Positions 44,651 to 46,816 of a stretch of DNA of 46,816 nucleotides are shown here, in pieces. Position 1 is the stretch's first letter, and every line of letters starts with the position of its first letter. The stretch lies in IMG/VR virus record IMGVR_UViG_3300021420_000056, positions 1-46,816 of that record; one strand, written 5' to 3'. The notes under the pieces are model-generated. The model did not search any database, had not been told where the DNA came from, and saw only the letters and a list, made by a program, of their open reading frames with translations. The position numbers and the translations under genes are program-made. The DNA is from a virus.

Positions 44651-46816
44651 CTACGGTGGAGGTGAGGCGGAGAAGCCTGGTGGCGACGTCGGAGCCGGGT
44701 TGTCCGGCTTAAAGCCGGGAATGCTTTGAGCTCCGCTCGGGTTGGACTGTAGCATTTGGATGCGCTGCGCGCCCGTGTTGAGCGCCTGCATCTCCATCTG
44801 GATTTGCTTGATGAGGGTCTGAGTCTGAGCCGTGATCGCCTTGCGATCCTTCGCCGTTACGGACGGGTCCATAAGCTGCGCGTGCGCCTTCATCTGAACG
44901 TAGGAAATCATTTGAGCGTCGCGGAGCGCCGCCGTCCGAAGCTCTTTGAACTCGGGTAGTCCGGGCTGCTGACGGATATTGCGGATCGCCGACTCGATCT
45001 TGCCCGACGTATCGGTGTATTGGTAGAACATCTTACGCTGCGCCTTCTCGACCTGCGGCGACGGGCGCGAGTACGGCACGAGCGAGAGTGCCGAGAGATA
45101 GGCGCTCGGGTCGCCCTTGAAAACGCTGTCCACGTTGCTGACCGTTCCGGCGATGACTTGCCCGAACGGAAGGCGCTGCAAGAGCGACGTCGTCGCCTGC
45201 GAGAGCTGCACGCGCGGGGGCGCGGCGTTGTCCCAAAGCGTTTGAAAGTTCGGAGGCCCGGGTTCGGCTGGCTTGCCAACCGCCGTCGCACCGGCCGCGG
45301 CGAGTATCCCGGTTGGCATCGGCTTTAGCTCCGAGGTCGCGAGATTCAGCATCTTCGTCATCCGAGGCGTGAGCCCGGCGGTCGTGTCACCGCCGGCAGG
45401 GTCGAACACGGAGAGCACGTCCTCGAGATACTTCTGCGGCCCGGGCCAGGACATATAAGCGTCCTTGCCGTTCCAGTTTCCGAGGTGGTAGGTCCCCTCG
45501 GTCTGCGCCCGCCAGCGCGGATCTTGCGTCGCGCGGTTCCAATCCTGCGATCGGGCGTAGGGCGTCCAAACGTAGGACGGCGCGCGGTACATCGCCCGCA
45601 TCATCAGCGGGATCGTCGCCTTGAGCCACGGGTAGAAAAGCAGCGCCCGGTGGAGCATGTTGTCGATCCCGGTTTTCGACAGGTCCAGCGCTGAGCCGAA
45701 GATGCCTGAGACCTTGTTGGCGGCCTCGTCCATCGTGAGGCCCTCGTCCTCGACCATCTCCCGGAAGCGCGCGGTCGCCAGGCGCGTCTCGCCCCAATCA
45801 AAGACGAGCCGCTGGTTTCCTTGCCACGCGCGCGAGAGCGCAGCGTTGCCGGTTTCCCCGAGCGCCGCGAGGACTTGCGTTGCTTTGTCGCCTTGGGCCA
45901 AGTCGGCCGCCTTAGCGTAAGCCTCCTTGAACACGCGTTTGAAGGGCGTATCGAACGACGTGCCAGCGGAGCCACCGAAAACACTCGTGTCACCCATGCG
46001 CTTGATTCCGTCGCGCTCCTCGAGCTTCGCCGTCCATTCGGGCGAAACGTAGCCGTCATCGACGAAGGCCCGCAGAATGTTGATCGGCTTGCCACCCGAC
46101 GCGAGATAGTTCGTCGGCATGTTTATGAACAAGTGGCGCACAGGGTTGTAGATGATCCCGACCCGATAGAGCTTGTTGAAGCCGTCCATGAGCTGGGACC
46201 ACGCGCCGGCCTCCTCGCCGGTCGCGCCCATATCGCGCAAGAACTTGGCGACGCCCGAGTGGTAGGAGAAGTACGGCTTGAGCGACGGGAGGGAGACCTT
46301 CAGGTCACGCGCGAGGTCTCCGGCTGGGACGAAGCCGCTTGTGCGCTCCGCCGCCTCGGCGTTCTTTTGGATGCGGTCGAAGGTCTTGTATTGGTGCGCT
46401 TCGAGATGCTCGTTGATCGCGGCCTGGAGCTTGTCGGACTTGGCCTTGTTGACCACGGCCCGGTCGAGTTGGTCGCCCAGCGCGGAGATGCGCCGCTCAA
46501 GCTTAGAATTAGGGCCGTAGATGGCCTTTGCTACGCTTCTTCCGAGGTCGGCGCCTGCGACGGACTTCCTCGCGCCCGAAGCCTCTGAGACGCGCCCAGT
46601 GGCACGCTGCTCCGCGTTTTCCGCATTTTTTAGCGCCGCGTCCCGCGCAGCTTTAAAGTTTGCCGCAGCGGCGGCGGCGTCTTCACTCAGTTTTGAAGGC
46701 TTAGTCGCCGAGGGCTTTAGCGAAAAGAACTCCAGGTCGTTCTCGATGGCATCGTATCCCTTTGACTTAGCCAACTCGGCGGCATAACGGTCGGGGATAG
46801 CTTGGTGAATGTCGCC
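44651..46816 (-). CDS. Giant internal virion protein, C-terminal part (continues from base 1)
   Basis: This is the C-terminal portion of the same gene. Codons in the duplicated 46667-46816 stretch equal those at 1-150, and the frame continues to a stop at 44651. An apparent internal ATG at 46774 is not the real start, because the frame is open upstream across the junction. The segment is rich in helical, Ala/Arg/Lys/Gln sequence without a recognised catalytic motif, and ends in a Pro/Ser-rich tail (PGFSASPPP). I infer a role in the ejected core or channel, as for large podovirus ejection proteins. A holin-like gene begins just downstream (44637). Confidence 0.88.
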   Translation of the reverse strand, partial: GDIHQAIPDRYAAELAKSKGYDAIENDLEFFSLKPSATKPSKLSEDAAAAAANFKAARDAALKNAENAEQRATGRVSEASGARKSVAGADLGRSVAKAIYGPNSKLERRISALGDQLDRAVVNKAKSDKLQAAINEHLEAHQYKTFDRIQKNAEAAERTSGFVPAGDLARDLKVSLPSLKPYFSYHSGVAKFLRDMGATGEEAGAWSQLMDGFNKLYRVGIIYNPVRHLFINMPTNYLASGGKPINILRAFVDDGYVSPEWTAKLEERDGIKRMGDTSVFGGSAGTSFDTPFKRVFKEAYAKAADLAQGDKATQVLAALGETGNAALSRAWQGNQRLVFDWGETRLATARFREMVEDEGLTMDEAANKVSGIFGSALDLSKTGIDNMLHRALLFYPWLKATIPLMMRAMYRAPSYVWTPYARSQDWNRATQDPRWRAQTEGTYHLGNWNGKDAYMSWPGPQKYLEDVLSVFDPAGGDTTAGLTPRMTKMLNLATSELKPMPTGILAAAGATAVGKPAEPGPPNFQTLWDNAAPPRVQLSQATTSLLQRLPFGQVIAGTVSNVDSVFKGDPSAYLSALSLVPYSRPSPQVEKAQRKMFYQYTDTSGKIESAIRNIRQQPGLPEFKELRTAALRDAQMISYVQMKAHAQLMDPSVTAKDRKAITAQTQTLIKQIQMEMQALNTGAQRIQMLQSNPSGAQSIPGFKPDNPAPTSPPGFSASPPP
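46667..46816. repeat. Terminal direct repeat, right copy
   Basis: Second copy of the 150-base end repeat, 148 of 150 identical to the left end. It lies inside the coding frame of the large transglycosylase gene, whose codons remain in phase when position 46667 is equated with position 1. Confidence 0.9.

Noticed and set aside
1-46816. CRISPR array, integrase or attachment site
   Set aside because: No spaced direct repeats of CRISPR type, no tyrosine or serine recombinase motif and no tRNA-borne att repeat could be found.
1-46816. Single-subunit RNA polymerase or DNA polymerase gene
   Set aside because: No protein of the right size or with palm-domain motifs is encoded; unknown proteins are too small or structural in nature.

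Overview
The window looks like one complete, tailed double-stranded DNA phage genome, not host chromosome. Bases 1-150 recur at 46667-46816 with two mismatches, and one long gene runs off the left end and back in at the right end in the same frame. The contig is therefore best read as a circle (or circularly permuted molecule) of about 46,666 bp. The gene set (terminase, portal, scaffold, HK97-type capsid, adaptor, beta-propeller nozzle, internal virion proteins, very large transglycosylase) suggests a short-tailed, podovirus-like virion. No integrase, CI-like repressor, DNA polymerase, primase, helicase or RNA polymerase was recognised, so a lytic lifestyle leaning on host replication and transcription is likely. 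The host should be a diderm bacterium: the phage encodes two lipobox lipoproteins, an M15-type endolysin and proteins with Sec signal peptides. DNA is GC-rich with frequent GTG starts. I cannot name the host.

Layout. (1) 32.1 kb leftward to 1, continuing through the junction to 44.65 kb, is the minus-strand late region. It opens with a block of small genes including two GroES-like co-chaperonins (28.2 and 29.6 kb) and a DUF6496 protein. Then come the terminase subunits, portal, scaffold, capsid, several structural proteins, two Cys-rich tail-fibre-like proteins with signal peptides, a lysis cluster, adaptor, fibre, nozzle, Gly-rich proteins, a GNAT, a PurD-like ATP-grasp enzyme between two HNH-type genes, a 645-aa virion protein and the roughly 1,607-aa transglycosylase. 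(2) 32.36-33.43 kb is a short minus-strand operon of tiny genes. (3) 33.5-43.6 kb is the plus-strand early region: mostly tiny, tightly overlapping genes around a recombination core (Cas4-like nuclease, Sak4-like ATPase, Hjc-like resolvase, DUF559 nuclease), with membrane microproteins, two lipoproteins, many CxxC proteins, a roughly 680-bp gene-free segment and a tRNA-like structured RNA. (4) 43.6-44.64 kb, minus strand, carries a small hypothetical gene, an HNH-AP2 homing endonuclease and a holin-like protein.

Regulation. The intergenic stretch at 32.11-32.26 kb holds tandem palindromes 21 bp apart and a possible extended -10 promoter for the leftward block. Two hairpins, the second followed by a T-run, precede the capsid genes at 20.9 kb. 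Another inverted repeat lies in the divergent region at 33.44 kb. Start/stop overlaps (ATGA, GTGA, TAATG) dominate, so translational coupling is pervasive, sometimes through tiny leader ORFs.

Least ordinary features: the ATP-grasp/GNAT/HNH island among virion genes, the secreted fibre-like pair, the twin GroES paralogues, the early lipoprotein pair, and the structured non-coding segments at 34.3-34.9 and 42.6-42.8 kb.
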